Assembly: GCF_016785945.1 (NCBI RefSeq)
Contig: NZ_JAEMEF010000003.1
Coordinates: 1 to 64,000 of the forward strand
Reading direction: 5' to 3'
Length of the DNA stretch: 64,000 nucleotides
From: Olleya sediminilitoris
GTDB taxonomy: Bacteria; Bacteroidota; Bacteroidia; Flavobacteriales; Flavobacteriaceae
The first letter of the stretch is position 1. The number at the start of each line of letters is the position of its first letter. The position numbers were made by a program, and so were the translations under genes. The notes below the pieces were generated by a model. That model saw only the letters and a program-made list of their open reading frames with translations. It searched no databases and was not told where the DNA came from. This document shows, one piece after another, positions 33,721 to 43,145 of this stretch.

Positions 33721-34553
33721 TTAAGGTCGCTTAATTTATTTTCTTTTTTAAAGGACTTTAAATCGGTCCATTCTTTTATTTTTTGTCCTGCTTTAAATTT
33801 TACTGCAGATACCAAATCTTCATTTTTATACATAAGACAATACCCATTTTTTTGATTGTCTTTAAGTTGACATTTATGATTAATTTTTTCGTTTTGATCA
33901 TAAAATAGCCACCATTTTACCTTTTTATTAGTGAGATAATGACCTTCTTTTTCTTTTTTACCGCTTTCGCGGAAATATTGCCAATAGCCAGATTTTAGGT
34001 TTTGGCTAAAACTTCCAAATTTAGAAATTACTGTGTTTTTGTAATAGAATTTCCAGAATTTATTTTTCAAGTCGTTTAAATAATGACCTTCGCTTTTAGT
34101 TTTTGAATTGTCGTAATAGGTTTTCCAGTAACCTGTTTTTTTCCCATTTAAATAGCGACCTTGACTTTTTAAGTAGCTGTTTTTGTGATATGTTTTCCAG
34201 TAACCATTGGTTTTGCCATTAAGATAATTACCTACTTTATATAAGATATTATTGTTATGGTAATAGGTCCAGTACTTTTGTTTTAAACCTTTGTTGTAAT
34301 TGCCTTTGGCTTTGATTGTTTTATTGTCGTGAAACTCTATCCAATAGCTTGTTTTAAGGTTATTACTATAGTTTCCTTTTTGTTTTATGTTTCCGTTTGG
34401 GTAATAATACACCCAAAAATCTATTTTTTGATTATTACTAATCCAACCTTTTGACAATAGGTCTCCGTTGTCATAATATGTCCTTACGTAAGTTTTTTCC
34501 GCGTAAGCGTTATAACCAAATAAGATGAAACAATATAAAACATAGGTTTTCAT
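33717..34553 (-). CDS. Secreted MORN-repeat (YwqK-like) protein
   Basis: 278 aa. A signal peptide (ending NAYAEK) is followed by about ten repeats of roughly 22 residues with the pattern G.Y.N..K.G.W..YY.N. These MORN_2 repeats are often labelled antitoxin-like, but a toxin partner is not seen here. The signal-peptide end is encoded by a one-mismatch copy of the dispersed 14-mer (34496-34509), and an exact copy lies at 33962-33975. Confidence 0.75.
   Translation of the reverse strand: MKTYVLYCFILFGYNAYAEKTYVRTYYDNGDLLSKGWISNNQKIDFWVYYYPNGNIKQKGNYSNNLKTSYWIEFHDNKTIKAKGNYNKGLKQKYWTYYHNNNILYKVGNYLNGKTNGYWKTYHKNSYLKSQGRYLNGKKTGYWKTYYDNSKTKSEGHYLNDLKNKFWKFYYKNTVISKFGSFSQNLKSGYWQYFRESGKKEKEGHYLTNKKVKWWLFYDQNEKINHKCQLKDNQKNGYCLMYKNEDLVSAVKFKAGQKIKEWTDLKSFKKENKLSDLK
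33962..33975 (+). repeat. Dispersed 14-mer CGCTTTCGCGGAAA (exact)
   Basis: Inside the MORN-repeat gene, read by the coding strand as F-R-E-S, which breaks the otherwise regular repeat pattern. The adjoining 19 nt (GCGGAAATATTGCCAATAG) also occur at 46287-46305. Confidence 0.85.
34496..34509 (-). repeat. Dispersed 14-mer, one mismatch
   Basis: The minus strand reads CGCTTACGCGGAAA and encodes the A-Y-A-E signal-peptidase region of the MORN protein. Confidence 0.7.
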
Positions 34554-34554
34554 T

Positions 34555-36144
34555 TTATTTTTTGTTTACAAAATCCATTAAGTCAACATCGTTACCTAAT
34601 AAGACTTCTGTTGGATTAATACGTCCATCCATAGTATCGTTTTCTAATTTTAAAACACCTCTTGGGCAAACAGCACTACAAACACCACAACCAACACAGC
34701 TTGAACGTACAATGTTTTCTCCTTTTTGTGCGTAAGCACGAACATCTATTCCCATTTCGCAACTGTTTGAGCAATTACCACATGAAATACATTGTCCACC
34801 ATTAGTTGTAATTCTAAATTTTGAAAATAAACGTTGTTGAAATCCTAATATAGCTGCCATGGGACATCCAAATCTACACCAAGATCTGCTACCTAAAATT
34901 GGGTAAAAACCTGTTCCAATTACACCTGAAAAAATAGAGCCAATATATATACCGTAGGTAGACCTTAAAGCACTGCCTTTAACAAAAAATAAATGATCTG
35001 TTGTTGATGTAAAGTGCATAATTAGTAATAGAGTAATTACAGCAGCATAACCAATTGCACCAGCTTTAGCATCTTTACCAAGCTCTTTACCTCTAAAATA
35101 CATGACGCCTGCAAATATGATGGTTAAAAAAGCTATTACAGAAATGATAAAAACATCCCGTGTTAACCAAAAATTATTACTGTCTTTACCTAAATAGCTA
35201 TATACCATTGCTGTTGTCATCACTACAGAAAATACTAAAACAGTATGTATTAACCATCGTTCTAGCTTCCAAGCAGAAAGTTTTTTTGAAGATAGATGTC
35301 TAAAACTATCTCCTGCAGTTTCGGCTAGACCACCGCAACCACAAACCCATGAGCAATACCAACGTTTTCCGTATTTATAAGTTAAAATAGGAGTAATGAT
35401 AAAGGTTGAAGCTATCCCAAAAATGATTAATGCTAATCCTAAATTACCATTAGATAAAAAGCCTTTTACAGACCACTCATCAAAAATGTAATAATTTAAT
35501 GGCCAAACGCTTTTAAGGTCATAATAAGGTAAGTCATTATTCATGACGTACATAAATTCTGGAATTAAAAAAGCAAAACCTAACTGAAAAAACATAACAG
35601 AAACAGTTCGGATTTGCTGATAGCGATTATGTCTATATTTTAAAATGTATTTGTAACCAAAGGCTAAAATAGCAATGGTATATAATGTCCCATAAACAAA
35701 CCATTGACTTGCATTACGACCACTTAATAAATTACTTAAAGGATCAAATAATCCAATTAAACCAGTGTTTGGATCACCATTTTTACTTAAACCTAAATAT
35801 TCAGGAAAAAAGTACAATACAATGTAAAAGCTGGTTAGTATGATACCTAAAGCCCAACCCCAAAATCCTCTGGATGAAATAGATTTATACCATACTCCGT
35901 CGTTTTTTATACCTTCTAATTTGGTTAAATAAGCCTCTCTAGAATATATAATAACACCAACTGTAATTAATCCTAATGCTAGTGTTAAAAATAATGCTGT
36001 ATTTGGTAAATTGACGTTAAATAATGCTAATGCTAAAATTAATAGTCCAACAAGACCAATACCTAAAGCAAACTTTTGTTTTGTTGATATATGAAACGCA
36101 TCTGGTGATGCTAAGGACATACTGTGATTTAATTTATTACTCAT
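34555..36144 (-). CDS. Polytopic membrane 4Fe-4S protein (NapH/NosR-like)
   Basis: 529 aa with about ten membrane helices, a CSWVCGCGG motif in the middle, FGCPMA near 420, and two C-terminal ferredoxin-type motifs (CISCGNCSNSCEMG and CVGCGVCSAVCPRG). It likely passes electrons through the inner membrane. It stands 12 nt after an FAD-dependent oxidoreductase, a plausible electron donor. The physiological acceptor is unknown. Confidence 0.82.
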   Translation of the reverse strand: MSNKLNHSMSLASPDAFHISTKQKFALGIGLVGLLILALALFNVNLPNTALFLTLALGLITVGVIIYSREAYLTKLEGIKNDGVWYKSISSRGFWGWALGIILTSFYIVLYFFPEYLGLSKNGDPNTGLIGLFDPLSNLLSGRNASQWFVYGTLYTIAILAFGYKYILKYRHNRYQQIRTVSVMFFQLGFAFLIPEFMYVMNNDLPYYDLKSVWPLNYYIFDEWSVKGFLSNGNLGLALIIFGIASTFIITPILTYKYGKRWYCSWVCGCGGLAETAGDSFRHLSSKKLSAWKLERWLIHTVLVFSVVMTTAMVYSYLGKDSNNFWLTRDVFIISVIAFLTIIFAGVMYFRGKELGKDAKAGAIGYAAVITLLLIMHFTSTTDHLFFVKGSALRSTYGIYIGSIFSGVIGTGFYPILGSRSWCRFGCPMAAILGFQQRLFSKFRITTNGGQCISCGNCSNSCEMGIDVRAYAQKGENIVRSSCVGCGVCSAVCPRGVLKLENDTMDGRINPTEVLLGNDVDLMDFVNKK

Positions 36145-36156
36145 ATTGGGATGTTG

Positions 36157-37461
36157 TTATACTGTTTGTAGCTGTTTGTTGTATGCCTTTAGGATATCCT
36201 GCTCGAAATGTTTGTAAAATTCTGGATCAAAATTGGCTTCTTTTAAGTTATTTATTACGTAATCTACATCACGTTGTTCTGTCAGCCAAGTATCAAAAGT
36301 TTCGTGTCTCATTCGGATACCAAAAGTATTAATGCCTAAAAAAGTCTTGGTGTCTTTGTTGTAAGCTACGGTTATACATTTGGTGTCATCCTCATGTTTC
36401 CAATGGAAATGTTTTTCGTGCTCAGGACGTCCATGTTCGCTAAAAACCCAACCGTAAGTTTGGTATTCGATATCTAAAAATTTTGCGCTGTTAAACCAAT
36501 GACCTGGTTTGTATTGTAGTTTATTGCCACAAATGGTTTGTGCTAAAGTTTCTCCCATCATACGTCCTGTGTACCAAACAGCTTCAATTGGACGTCTGTT
36601 ACCAATAGCTTCGTGTTGTTCAGCACAATCTCCGATAGCATATACATCTTTGATGTTAGTTTCTAGGTAACGGTTGACAAGTACACCTCGTTTGGTTTCT
36701 ATTTTAGAGTCTTTTAAAAATGAAATGTTTGGAGATACTCCAGCAGTCAGTCCAACAAGGTTACAAGTTATTTCTTCTCCTGTTTCTTCAATAATTATGG
36801 ATTTTACGTTTCCGTTTTCGTCCGATTTGATTTCTTTTAGATTAGTGTTTAATCTTAAATCAATGTGGTGATTTTTAATGTGTCTGTTAATCATTTGACT
36901 TTCGCCTTCAGGTAAAACACCATTCCAAAAACTAGTCTCTCTAACTAAAAAAGTAACTGGTATGTCTCTTGAATTTAGCATTTCTGCCATTTCAATACCA
37001 ATTAATCCTCCACCAACAATTACAGCATGTTTACAAGTTTTGTTATCTGGTGCAGTTTGCTGCATGTTATCTAAATCTTGTTTACTGTATAAGCCTTGAA
37101 CGCCTTTTAAGTCTTGTCCTGGCCAACCAAATTTATTAGGTTTACTTCCTGTAGCAATCACCAATTTATCATAAGTCATTGTATTGCCTTCAGCAAAATG
37201 GAGTGTTTTGTTATCAGTATCTATAGTATTGACATAACCTTTTTTTAAGTCTATACGGTTTTTCTCCCAAAACCAATTTTCGTAAGGTTGGGTGTGTTCA
37301 AACTTCATGTGACCCATGTACACATACATTAAAGCTGTACGAGAAAAAAAGTAATCTGTTTCGGCAGAAACAATAGTAATTTTTTTGTCTGATAATTTTC
37401 TGACGTGTCTTGCTAGAGTAACTCCAGAAATTCCGTTTCCTATAATGACGATGTGTTCCAT
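36157..37461 (-). CDS. FAD-dependent pyridine nucleotide-disulphide oxidoreductase family protein
   Basis: 434 aa. FAD-binding IIGNGISGVTLARH at the N-terminus, an NAD-binding GGGLIGIEMAEML near 150, and VYAIGDCAE near 270 are those of NADH:acceptor reductases. No redox-active CxxC pair is visible next to the first motif, so it is not a glutathione-reductase-type enzyme. Likely electron source for the downstream 4Fe-4S membrane protein. Confidence 0.85.
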   Translation of the reverse strand: MEHIVIIGNGISGVTLARHVRKLSDKKITIVSAETDYFFSRTALMYVYMGHMKFEHTQPYENWFWEKNRIDLKKGYVNTIDTDNKTLHFAEGNTMTYDKLVIATGSKPNKFGWPGQDLKGVQGLYSKQDLDNMQQTAPDNKTCKHAVIVGGGLIGIEMAEMLNSRDIPVTFLVRETSFWNGVLPEGESQMINRHIKNHHIDLRLNTNLKEIKSDENGNVKSIIIEETGEEITCNLVGLTAGVSPNISFLKDSKIETKRGVLVNRYLETNIKDVYAIGDCAEQHEAIGNRRPIEAVWYTGRMMGETLAQTICGNKLQYKPGHWFNSAKFLDIEYQTYGWVFSEHGRPEHEKHFHWKHEDDTKCITVAYNKDTKTFLGINTFGIRMRHETFDTWLTEQRDVDYVINNLKEANFDPEFYKHFEQDILKAYNKQLQTV

Positions 37462-37660
37462 AAATTGAGATTGTTAGATAGTCTGTCGTTTTTAAAGTTA
37501 AAAACTTAATTGGTTTAGTAGTTTAGAATGGGTTTAAATTACTAATGTTTGTAAGGTTTTGAAAAATATTTAGACGTCAATTTTTTTCTTTTTTTTTGAA
37601 AGTTTTCATTAAATGTTAAGACTTAATTAATGTTACAATGATTTAAAACCTAACATAAAG

Positions 37661-38377
37661 ATGAAAAAGAACCTAATACTATTGCTTGTTGTCAGCGGAT
37701 TATTTTCCGCGAAAGCGCAAACCCTTAACGACTTTTTTACACAAACTGACGCCTTTTTAAAATCCTACGTGGTTAAAGGTAAAGTAGACTACAAAGCGGT
37801 AAAACAAAACGTAGCTAGTTTAAACACAATTTTAACTATTGCAAATCATATTACTGTAGACCAAACAGATGCTAATAATTATCAAGCCTTTTGGATTAAT
37901 GCTTACAACTTGTCTGTTATTAAAGGTATTGTTGACAATTACCCAATAGCCTCACCATTAGATAAGGCTGGTTTTTTTGATAAAACAACGTATAGTTTAG
38001 CAGGACAGAAGGTGACTTTAAATACTATTGAAAACAAATTATTAAGAGCCAAGTTTAATGATGCAAGATTTCATTTTGTACTTGTTTGTGGTGCCATAGG
38101 TTGTCCGCCTTTAATTGCTAATGCTTATTTACCAAAAACATTGGAAGCGCAATTAGAACAACAAACAAAATTAGCGTTAAATGGTGATTATTTTGTGAAG
38201 GTAAACGACAAAAAGAAAACAGTTGAAGCTTCTGAAATCATGAAATGGTACAATGAAGATTTTGTACAAAATGGTATGACCGAAATTCAATTTATAAATA
38301 AATACAGAGCCAATACAATACCTGAAAATTATAAGTTAAAGTACTTTTCTTATAACTGGAAACTTAATAAACAATAA
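37661..38377 (+). CDS. DUF547 secreted protein
   Basis: 238 aa. The signal peptide is MKKNLILLLVVSGLFSAKA, and the DUF547 core includes FWINAYNLSVIKGIVDNYP and FHFVLVCGAIGCPP. Function unknown; DUF547 proteins are papain-like in predicted fold. An exact 14-mer copy at 37704-37717 encodes the S-A-K-A cleavage region. A paralogue lies at 43143-44030. The 198-nt spacer before it shows nothing distinct. Confidence 0.8.
   Translation: MKKNLILLLVVSGLFSAKAQTLNDFFTQTDAFLKSYVVKGKVDYKAVKQNVASLNTILTIANHITVDQTDANNYQAFWINAYNLSVIKGIVDNYPIASPLDKAGFFDKTTYSLAGQKVTLNTIENKLLRAKFNDARFHFVLVCGAIGCPPLIANAYLPKTLEAQLEQQTKLALNGDYFVKVNDKKKTVEASEIMKWYNEDFVQNGMTEIQFINKYRANTIPENYKLKYFSYNWKLNKQ
37704..37717 (-). repeat. 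Dispersed 14-mer CGCTTTCGCGGAAA (exact)
   Basis: Encodes the end of the DUF547 signal peptide on the opposite strand (TTTCCGCGAAAGCG on plus). Confidence 0.85.
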
Positions 38378-38388
38378 AAAAAATATAA

Positions 38389-38402
38389 CGCTTTCGCGGA
38401 AA
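38389..38402 (+). repeat. Dispersed 14-mer CGCTTTCGCGGAAA (exact, intergenic)
   Basis: Lies in the 42-nt gap between the DUF547 and barrel genes. With the next two bases it forms GCTTTC-GCG-GAAAGC, an inverted repeat. Confidence 0.85.
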
Positions 38403-38419
38403 GCAAAACAAAAAAAAGC

Positions 38420-39283
38420 ATGAAAAAACTAACTTTACTACTAATCGCTATTGCAACTTCAATAACTGGTTTTTCTCAAGATGATGACACTTCAGGAAGT
38501 AATATTCAAACCTACACACCTTCAAAATTATTAAGCCAAGGCCAATGGGATATTAAGTTTTTTAATAACCTTTATACACAAACAGAAAGTACGTTTACAT
38601 CTGGTACAGAAGCTAGAGAAACTTATTTTACATCAACCGTAGATGTGTTTACAGGTATTAGTGCTAACAACCGTTTTAATGTTGGTTTATTATTAGAGTT
38701 TAGATCTAATGTAATTGGAGATCGTGATGCTTTAGATGTATTTAAATTTGATGGCGAAACAAATACTGCACGTTCTGGTTTTACCTCTTTTGCGCCTGCA
38801 GTTAAATTTAATCCTATTAAAAGTGTTAGTAATTTTACTATCCAGACCGCGTTTCATATTCCTTTAGTTGATAACGAAAGTGAAAACGGAGTGTTTTTAG
38901 ACCAAAAAGGGTTTACGTTTCAAAATCGTTTTTTTTATGATTATAATTTTAACTCTAAATGGCAATTATTTACAGAGCTTAATACAGAATATCACTTTGG
39001 TAAAAAAGAAGATAGTTTTGCTAATAACAGTTTAAGCTTAACACCAGGTTTGTTTTTAAGTTATTTCCCGAGTTCTAAATTTACCGTTTTAGGATTAGTA
39101 CAACACTCACAACGTATAGATACAGGTAATGATTTTGAACAAGATTTTACTGCAGTTGGTGGAGGAGCAAAATACCAAATTAGTGATGTGTTGAATATTG
39201 AAACCTTGTATTCTAAATTTGTTAGAGGAAGCAATACAGGTTTAGGACAATCTTTTAATATTGGTTTAAGAGCCTTATTTTAA
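38420..39283 (+). CDS. Outer-membrane beta-barrel protein, unknown function
   Basis: 287 aa. A signal peptide (MKKLTLLLIAIATSITGFSQ) is followed by alternating amphipathic strands and a C-terminal aromatic residue (GLRALF), typical of barrels assembled by BamA. Downstream of DUF547 and upstream of a GH113-like gene. Confidence 0.7.
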   Translation: MKKLTLLLIAIATSITGFSQDDDTSGSNIQTYTPSKLLSQGQWDIKFFNNLYTQTESTFTSGTEARETYFTSTVDVFTGISANNRFNVGLLLEFRSNVIGDRDALDVFKFDGETNTARSGFTSFAPAVKFNPIKSVSNFTIQTAFHIPLVDNESENGVFLDQKGFTFQNRFFYDYNFNSKWQLFTELNTEYHFGKKEDSFANNSLSLTPGLFLSYFPSSKFTVLGLVQHSQRIDTGNDFEQDFTAVGGGAKYQISDVLNIETLYSKFVRGSNTGLGQSFNIGLRALF

Positions 39284-39356
39284 TAAGTAATATTAATTTA
39301 AAAGTAAATATATCCTGCTGAAAAGCGGGATTTATTTATATTTAGTCAAAAAAATA

Positions 39357-40355
39357 ATGCGCTTCATTCAGATTTTACTTATTGTAATATTACTTCAATC
39401 TTGCACAGCCCAAGACAAAAAAATAAATGGAGTTAGTTTTGTTGCGCACAGAGATAGTATTACTCAAAAAAACATTAACCCTTTATTAAATATTAATGCT
39501 AATTATGCTGCAATTATGCCTTTTGCTATGGTTAGACATTTAGAGCATCCTGTTGTTAATTTTGATGCAGAAAGACAATGGTTTGGTGAAACTATTTTAG
39601 GTGGCAAACAATACATTAACACTTTAAAAAACAACAGTATTGATGCTATGTTAAAGCCTCAAATTTGGGTTAGAAAAGGCGAGTTTACTGGTTTTTTAAA
39701 AATGAAATCCGATGAAGATTGGTTGACCTTTGAAAAAACATATTCTAAATTTATTTTAACATTCGCCAAGGTAGCTCAAGATACTAAAACACCAATTTTT
39801 TGTATTGGTACAGAGTTAGAACAATTTGTTAAAGCTAGACCAGAATACTGGTTTAATTTAATTAAAGATATTCGTGAAATTTATAAGGGTAAATTAACTT
39901 ATGCTGCTAATTGGAATGAATTTGAAAAAACACCCTTTTGGGACCAGTTAGATTATATAGGTGTTGATGCTTATTTTCCAGTTAGTGATAGTAAAACGCC
40001 TACTGTTGCAGAGTGTTTAAAAGGATGGGTTTTACATAAAACAACTCTGAAAAGTTTTTCAGAAAAATTTAATAAACCTATTTTGTTTACAGAGTTTGGT
40101 TATCGTAGCATAGATTATGCAGCTAAAGCACCATGGACTGTGGATAGAGTTGCAGAAAACGTTAATCTAGAAGCACAGGTTAATACGACTAAAGCCTTAT
40201 TTGAAGCTTTCTGGAAAGAAGACTGGTTTGCAGGAGGTTTTGTCTGGAAATGGTTTATAAATCATGACAAAGTTGGAGGTGTGGATAATAACCGTTTTAC
40301 ACCACAAAATAAACCTGCAGAAACCCTTATTAAAGAACATTATAAAGTAAATTAA
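39357..40355 (+). CDS. GH113-like TIM-barrel glycoside hydrolase (lipoprotein)
   Basis: 332 aa. The lipobox-like LLQSC gives a cysteine at 16. Candidate acid/base E153 (CIGTELEQF) and nucleophile E246 (ILFTEFGYRS) fit the GH113/clan A pattern, with NWNEF and GVDAYFPV between them. Known GH113 enzymes act on beta-mannan. Here no polysaccharide locus is present, so the substrate is uncertain. Its stop directly abuts the next gene. Confidence 0.75.
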   Translation: MRFIQILLIVILLQSCTAQDKKINGVSFVAHRDSITQKNINPLLNINANYAAIMPFAMVRHLEHPVVNFDAERQWFGETILGGKQYINTLKNNSIDAMLKPQIWVRKGEFTGFLKMKSDEDWLTFEKTYSKFILTFAKVAQDTKTPIFCIGTELEQFVKARPEYWFNLIKDIREIYKGKLTYAANWNEFEKTPFWDQLDYIGVDAYFPVSDSKTPTVAECLKGWVLHKTTLKSFSEKFNKPILFTEFGYRSIDYAAKAPWTVDRVAENVNLEAQVNTTKALFEAFWKEDWFAGGFVWKWFINHDKVGGVDNNRFTPQNKPAETLIKEHYKVN

Positions 40356-41609
40356 ATGAAGTATTTATTATTTGTTTTAACCTTTTTTGTAGTTACAATT
40401 GCGCAATCGCAAAACATTACTGATTTAAAAATACAAGGCAATAAAAAGCTAAAATCTAGTTTTGTCAAAAAAGTAGCTAATGCTAAGTCTGGTGAAGTTT
40501 TAGATAGTGTCCAGTTGGACGAAGATATTAAATTGTTAAAACGATTACCTTCAGTTTCTCATGCGTATTATCAAGTGTTTCCTTCGGAAAATGGAGATTA
40601 TAATGTATTTTATAATATCGAAGAAAATTTTACAATAATACCTTCTTTTAATGTGTATACTTCAAATGATGGCGAGTTTGCTTATAGACTTGGAGTGTAT
40701 GAGTTTAATCTTTTAGGTCAAAATATGATTTTTGGTGGATTTTATCAAAAAGACATATTCAGTTCATATGGTATAAATTTTAGAGCACCTTATTTGTTTA
40801 GTCGTCAGTTTGGTTTGGCAATTAATCATCAGGATTTACAAACCTTAGAACCTGTTTTTTTTGATAATACCACTTCAGATTATAGATACAGAAACAAATC
40901 TTTTGAAGTTTTAGGATTGTATCAACCTAACTTTAATAATCGTTTTGAGTTTGGTATTAACTCCTTTTTAGAAGAATATGAATATCAGTCAGGAGCAACA
41001 AGTCCTGACGTTCCTCAAGCCTTAAGCGTTAATAAATTATTATATAAAGCTATATACAAATACAATAATCTAGATTACAATTACCAATACGTTTCGGGTT
41101 TTAAAAGTCAATTAAATATACAATATGTGACGTCTACAAGTGATGAATTACCTGAGTTTTTAATTGGATGGAATGATTTTAATTATTATAAAAGAGTAGG
41201 GCAAAGAGGGAATTGGGCAACACGTGTTAGATTAGGGTTGTCAAGTAATGACGAAACCCCTTTTGCACCATTTTCAGTGGATAATAATTTAAATATTAGA
41301 GGTGTTGGTAATACCATTGATAGAGGTACAGGAGCAGTCGTTTTAAATACAGAGTATAGACATACATTATACGAAAAAGGTTGGTTTGCACTACAAGGTA
41401 ATGCGTTTATAGATGCAGGAAGTTGGAGAAATCCTGGTGGAGATTTAGGGGATTTTGGTGATGCCGATAACTTAAGAGTGTTTCCAGGACTAGGCTTGCG
41501 TTTTATACACAAATCTATCTTTAATGCCATTTTTAGAATAGATTATGGTTACGGAATTTCAGAAAAGGATGGTCAAGGATTGGTCTTTGGTATCGGTCAG
41601 TATTTTTAA
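40356..41609 (+). CDS. BamA/TamA-like outer-membrane protein with one POTRA-like domain
   Basis: 417 aa. The signal peptide ends IAQSQ; a single POTRA-like region (DLKIQGNKKLKSSFVKKV ... about 22-95) is followed by a 16-strand-type barrel with GVYEFNLLGQNMIFGGFY and the C-terminal GIGQYF. It is shorter than true BamA (five POTRAs), so it is probably a dedicated insertion or export barrel. It starts at the base after the GH113-like stop codon. Confidence 0.75.
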   Translation: MKYLLFVLTFFVVTIAQSQNITDLKIQGNKKLKSSFVKKVANAKSGEVLDSVQLDEDIKLLKRLPSVSHAYYQVFPSENGDYNVFYNIEENFTIIPSFNVYTSNDGEFAYRLGVYEFNLLGQNMIFGGFYQKDIFSSYGINFRAPYLFSRQFGLAINHQDLQTLEPVFFDNTTSDYRYRNKSFEVLGLYQPNFNNRFEFGINSFLEEYEYQSGATSPDVPQALSVNKLLYKAIYKYNNLDYNYQYVSGFKSQLNIQYVTSTSDELPEFLIGWNDFNYYKRVGQRGNWATRVRLGLSSNDETPFAPFSVDNNLNIRGVGNTIDRGTGAVVLNTEYRHTLYEKGWFALQGNAFIDAGSWRNPGGDLGDFGDADNLRVFPGLGLRFIHKSIFNAIFRIDYGYGISEKDGQGLVFGIGQYF

Positions 41610-41643
41610 TAATAGTCTTAATTTAATTAAATATTAAGTATAT

Positions 41644-42402
41644 ATGAAATCAAACAGAAACTTTGTAGTTGGTGATATTCATGGAGGATTAAAAGGGTTA
41701 AAGCAATTGTTAGAGCGTATTGGTTTGACGGAAGAGGATAGTTTTATATTTTTAGGAGATTATGTAGATGGTTGGAGCGAATCTGCACAGGTTATTAAGT
41801 TTTTAATAGGGTTTTCTAAGCAATATAATTGTGTTTTTATAAAAGGAAATCATGATGTTTGGTGTGAACAATGGTTGGAAGATAAAACCGTAAATCAAGC
41901 TTGGTTTGTTAATGGAGGCGAAGGTACAATAGCAAGTTATAATCAGTTTTCAGTCGAAGACAAAGCCATGCATTTACAGTTTTTTAAACAAATGAAGTTG
42001 TATTACCTTAACACTAATAATCAACTCTTTTTACATGCTGGATTTACATCAATGCATGGAGTAGATAAAGAAATACATCCTGAGACTTTATATTTTGATA
42101 GAACCCTTTGGGAAATGGCAGTCACTATGGATAAAAGAGTAAAAAAAGACTCTGTATTATATCCTAAACGTTTAAAACACTATCACGAAATTTATATAGG
42201 TCATACACCAACTATTAGATTTAATTCCGATCAACCTATGCAAGCCATTAATGTATGGAATATTGATACAGGAGCTGCATTTACTGGTAAAGTTTCAGCT
42301 GTAAATATTGATGACAAAACCGTATTTCAAAGCGATAATTTGCCTAAGCTATATCCAAACGAAACAGGGAGAAATAGTACGTCTTATAATTCTTCTAAAT
42401 AA
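41644..42402 (+). CDS. Calcineurin-like metallophosphoesterase
   Basis: 252 aa. All metal motifs are visible: GDIHG (residues 8-12), GDYVDGWSES, KGNHDVW, and IGHTPT near 190. It resembles bacterial serine/threonine phosphatases of the PrpA/ApaH group in the order of motifs. It converges on the arsenosugar-type cluster with a 12-nt gap. Confidence 0.85.
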   Translation: MKSNRNFVVGDIHGGLKGLKQLLERIGLTEEDSFIFLGDYVDGWSESAQVIKFLIGFSKQYNCVFIKGNHDVWCEQWLEDKTVNQAWFVNGGEGTIASYNQFSVEDKAMHLQFFKQMKLYYLNTNNQLFLHAGFTSMHGVDKEIHPETLYFDRTLWEMAVTMDKRVKKDSVLYPKRLKHYHEIYIGHTPTIRFNSDQPMQAINVWNIDTGAAFTGKVSAVNIDDKTVFQSDNLPKLYPNETGRNSTSYNSSK

Positions 42403-42414
42403 AATTTAAGGTTA

Positions 42415-43110
42415 TTAACGCTTACATATTTTATTTAAATAATAATTATGTAACTCTTTTGCAGAAGCACCAAACCATTTTTTTATATAAATGACTAAAT
42501 AATGGTATTGTAGTGTCCAAACGCCATGTTTTTGATATAACCTAGCTGAGGTTTTAAGCTTATGATTAATCACAACAAATTCTTTACGTTTATATAGTTC
42601 GTTAATTAAAATATTGTCTTCGTAGATAATATAGTTTTCATCATAACCACCAATATCATTAAATAACGCTTTGGTTATAAACTGACTTTGATCACCACCA
42701 CGACTTGCTCGCCAAGAAAACTGAGTTAACCAACTAGTAAAACGTAGCCACCAATGGTTGCTATCAAATTGTAATCTAAAACAACCTGCATTATTACCTT
42801 TTTTAATTTCATCTAAAATTAACTGGTCATATCTGTTAGGTGGAAAAGAATCTGCATGTAAAAAATAAAGTATATCTCCTTTTGAAGCTTTGGCACCAAG
42901 ATTCATTTGTTTAGCACGACCTTTTTCAGAATGCAAAACTTTAATATTTAAACCTAATCCTTGGATAATTGAAACGGTATTGTCTGTACTTCCACCATCC
43001 ACAACAATAATCTCTTGAATAGTATTTAAGGATGCATTATCAATTAAATGATACAATACCTCTGTTATATGCTTCGCTTCGTTTAAAACCGGAATAATAA
43101 TACTTATCAT
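42415..43110 (-). CDS. TIGR04283-type glycosyltransferase (arsenosugar-associated GT2)
   Basis: 231 aa. GT-A fold motifs VVDGGSTDNTVSI and YFLHADSFPP, plus GGYDEN and EDNILINELYKR, match the GT2 family named for its link to arsenosugar loci. Its immediate leader holds the motif TAAAACCAA-N9-ACTTACGTAA that also precedes arsS. Confidence 0.82.
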   Translation of the reverse strand: MISIIIPVLNEAKHITEVLYHLIDNASLNTIQEIIVVDGGSTDNTVSIIQGLGLNIKVLHSEKGRAKQMNLGAKASKGDILYFLHADSFPPNRYDQLILDEIKKGNNAGCFRLQFDSNHWWLRFTSWLTQFSWRASRGGDQSQFITKALFNDIGGYDENYIIYEDNILINELYKRKEFVVINHKLKTSARLYQKHGVWTLQYHYLVIYIKKWFGASAKELHNYYLNKICKR

Positions 43111-43117
43111 GCTGTAT

Positions 43118-43145
43118 TTACGTAAGTTTTATTAGGTTGGTTTTA
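43118..43145 (-). promoter_or_regulatory. Shared upstream motif, copy 1
   Basis: On the minus strand TAAAACCAA, 9 nt, ACTTACGTAA, ending 7 nt before the glycosyltransferase ATG and overlapping the DUF547 stop. The same arrangement occurs at 55549-55576. Confidence 0.45.

Noticed and set aside
33717-34553. Toxin-antitoxin pair for the YwqK-like MORN protein
   Set aside because: The neighbours are glycosyltransferase and redox genes, no toxin-like gene is adjacent, and the protein is secreted.
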